The position numbers and the translations under genes are program-made. DNA of 5,690 bases from Gemmatimonadaceae bacterium (GTDB lineage: Bacteria; Gemmatimonadota; Gemmatimonadetes; Gemmatimonadales; Gemmatimonadaceae): contig JACCRL010000392.1 of the NCBI GenBank assembly GCA_013813605.1, forward strand, positions 1 through 5,690, in the 5' to 3' direction. Positions 4,692 through 5,690 of this stretch are shown here, piece by piece. The stretch's first letter is position 1, and each line of letters opens with the position of its first letter. The notes under the pieces were generated by a model. The model was not told the origin of the DNA, ran no database searches, and worked only from the letters and a program-made list of their open reading frames with translations.

Positions 4692-5690
4692 ATGCTGAAC
4701 AGCCGCAACATACTTTTCTTTCTCGTCACCGCTACACTCGTCCCGGCGCTGCTCTCAGGACAACGAACGCGGGGCGAGCCGGTTGAGACGAGACCACTGG
4801 TCGCGATTCTTCCCATCGATTCGACTCCCGGAGAATCAGCGCGCACGATTATCCAGCGCGATCTCGATCACGGCGATCGCGTCCTGCCGGTGTACCTCGA
4901 TCCTGGCCTGGCGTCGTCCGTTGTGCCGCGCGGCAGCGACATCATCAACTACTCGTTTCTGGCGCCGACGCGCGCGACGTCGCTCATTCGCGCGGTGCCC
5001 ATCCCGGCGGGGTACCGTGTCGGGCTGCACGATGTTGGTCTCGGCTACCTGCGACAGTCAGCTGATTTCAGGGTGCCACGGGTTCCGGTCAGGCGCTCGG
5101 CGCTAGTACGGGATTCTCTGGCGCGCGATTTCTTCACTCGTGACTCGATTGCGCGGGTGGTGCTCTGGCGCGACTCGCTGCTCGTCGACTCGCTGGCGCG
5201 GGAAGCGGCGAAGCCGGTAAGGATCTCGCGCCTGCACCGGAAGCGGGACCGGCTGCGCGCCGATTCCGTCGCTGCTGTCCGCGCGGCGATCCGCCGCCAG
5301 ATCCAGGCGCGCGACTCGCTGATCCGCCTGATAGTGCGGCGCGACAGCATTCGGAACGACTCGGTCCTGCCGGTGCTGGTGCGCCGGGATTCTCTCCTGC
5401 GTGATTCGCTCATCATCGAGAACCGGCTCGCCATTCACGGCATCGCCGACGAGATCGAGCGGTGGCTCACGGGCACGCGCGGCACCGCGCAAACGAGAAT
5501 TGCGTACGTGGCGGCTGGCAAGCTGCGTGTGGTGGACAGCGATGGCGCCAACGACCACATCGTACGAACACCGGGGGCGGTGCTGTCGCCGTCATGGCAT
5601 CCGAGCGGAAGAAAAATCGTCTACGCGGACTTCAACGACAACGGCACCCAGATCGCGCAGGTGGACCTGCACGGAAACTGGCAGCTGCTC
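4692..5690 (+). CDS. tolB: TolB-like periplasmic beta-propeller protein with an Arg-Asp-Ser repeat insertion, 3' end cut by window edge
   Basis: 333 residues are visible and the frame is open to the right edge. Residues 1-23 are a signal peptide (NILFFLVTATLVPALLSG) without a lipobox Cys, so the protein should be soluble in the periplasm. Residues about 34-126 match the TolB N-terminal domain (PLVAILPIDSTPGESARTIIQRDLDHGDRV, then YRVGLHDV). Its end (LAIHGIADEIERWLTGTRGT, TRIAYVAAG) appears only at 246-275. Between them lies a segment of RDSL/RDSI/DSV repeats (about 127-241) that ordinary TolB lacks. From about 278 the first propeller repeat begins (RVVDSDGAN, LSPSWHPSGRKIVYADF). TolB binds Pal and links it to the TolA/TolQR motor. 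ATG 4692 is the first start after an in-frame stop; its Shine-Dalgarno is weak. No convincing promoter was seen in the 90 bp after the tonB terminator. A WD40-like/PD40 protein that is not true TolB is the alternative. Confidence 0.82.
   Translation, partial: MLNSRNILFFLVTATLVPALLSGQRTRGEPVETRPLVAILPIDSTPGESARTIIQRDLDHGDRVLPVYLDPGLASSVVPRGSDIINYSFLAPTRATSLIRAVPIPAGYRVGLHDVGLGYLRQSADFRVPRVPVRRSALVRDSLARDFFTRDSIARVVLWRDSLLVDSLAREAAKPVRISRLHRKRDRLRADSVAAVRAAIRRQIQARDSLIRLIVRRDSIRNDSVLPVLVRRDSLLRDSLIIENRLAIHGIADEIERWLTGTRGTAQTRIAYVAAGKLRVVDSDGANDHIVRTPGAVLSPSWHPSGRKIVYADFNDNGTQIAQVDLHGNWQLL
5070..5414 (+). repeat. degenerate Arg-Asp-Ser-(Leu/Ile) repeat region inside tolB
   Basis: About 115 codons (residues 127-241) contain roughly ten RDSL, RDSI, VDSL, ADSV or NDSV units, including RDSLARD (140), RDSIARV (150), RDSLLVDSL (160), RDSLIRL (208) and RDSLLRDSL (232). 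The DNA shows recurring GCGCGACTCGCTG-like words with many silent differences, so the repeat is old or selected at protein level. Spacing varies; heptad-like placement of Leu/Ile/Val with flanking Arg and Asp suggests an extended charged helix or coiled coil. Confidence 0.7.

Noticed and set aside
5045..5558. Minus-strand open frames opposite tolB
   Set aside because: Arg/Ser-rich mirror of the RDSL repeat codons; the plus strand has TolB features on both sides.
1..5690. CRISPR arrays, tRNA or rRNA genes, insertion sequences
   Set aside because: No regularly spaced direct repeats, cloverleaf-like segments, transposase motifs or terminal inverted repeats were seen on reading; the only tandem repeats are coding (3023-3073 and 5070-5414).

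Overview
The window looks like a piece of a GC-rich, Gram-negative (diderm) chromosome. The proteins most resemble those I know from Gemmatimonadota: a Crp/Fnr-type regulator with a degenerate nucleotide pocket, a TonB-family protein next to a TolB-like protein, and a GspE/PilB ATPase of the Gemmatimonas style. This assignment rests on recalled family resemblance, not on a search.

Layout. (1) Positions 1-1566, minus strand: a GspE/PilB-type assembly ATPase that runs off the left edge. Its catalytic core is intact in one frame. Its N-terminal third is broken by one in-frame stop and two frameshifts, all within about 335 bp. (2) 1567-1718: a divergent intergenic region with a good sigma70-type promoter for the plus-strand regulator and a dyad overlapping its -35 box. 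(3) 1719-2453, plus: Crp/Fnr-family regulator. (4) 2576-3088, plus: small exported protein resembling the surface-adhesin E family, with its own promoter and a Lys-Pro repeat tail. (5) 3107-3141: a strong hairpin with A and T tracts on its two sides, placed to end transcription from both convergent neighbours. (6) 3160-3561, minus: small exported protein with a WGLLGLLGLLGL helix. (7) 3562-3736: divergent intergenic region with a possible sigma54-type -24/-12 element and an inverted repeat. (8) 3737-4555, plus: TonB-family protein, followed by a terminator. (9) 4692 to the right edge, plus: TolB-like protein whose N-terminal domain is interrupted by a roughly 110-residue segment of Arg-Asp-Ser repeats; only the start of the beta-propeller is in view.

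Working together. Almost everything here concerns the cell envelope: type II secretion or type IV pilus energetics, two secreted small proteins, and a TonB plus TolB pair that resembles part of a Tol-Pal trans-envelope system. TolQ/TolR (ExbB/ExbD) and Pal are not in the window; Pal could lie beyond the right edge. The Crp/Fnr protein may control the divergent ATPase gene as well as itself.

No tRNA, rRNA, CRISPR array, insertion sequence or attachment site was seen, and no stretch longer than about 175 bp lacks a gene. I see no clearly new multi-gene system. The most unusual items are the TolB insertion, the clustered lesions in the ATPase gene, and the possible sigma54 promoter in front of tonB.
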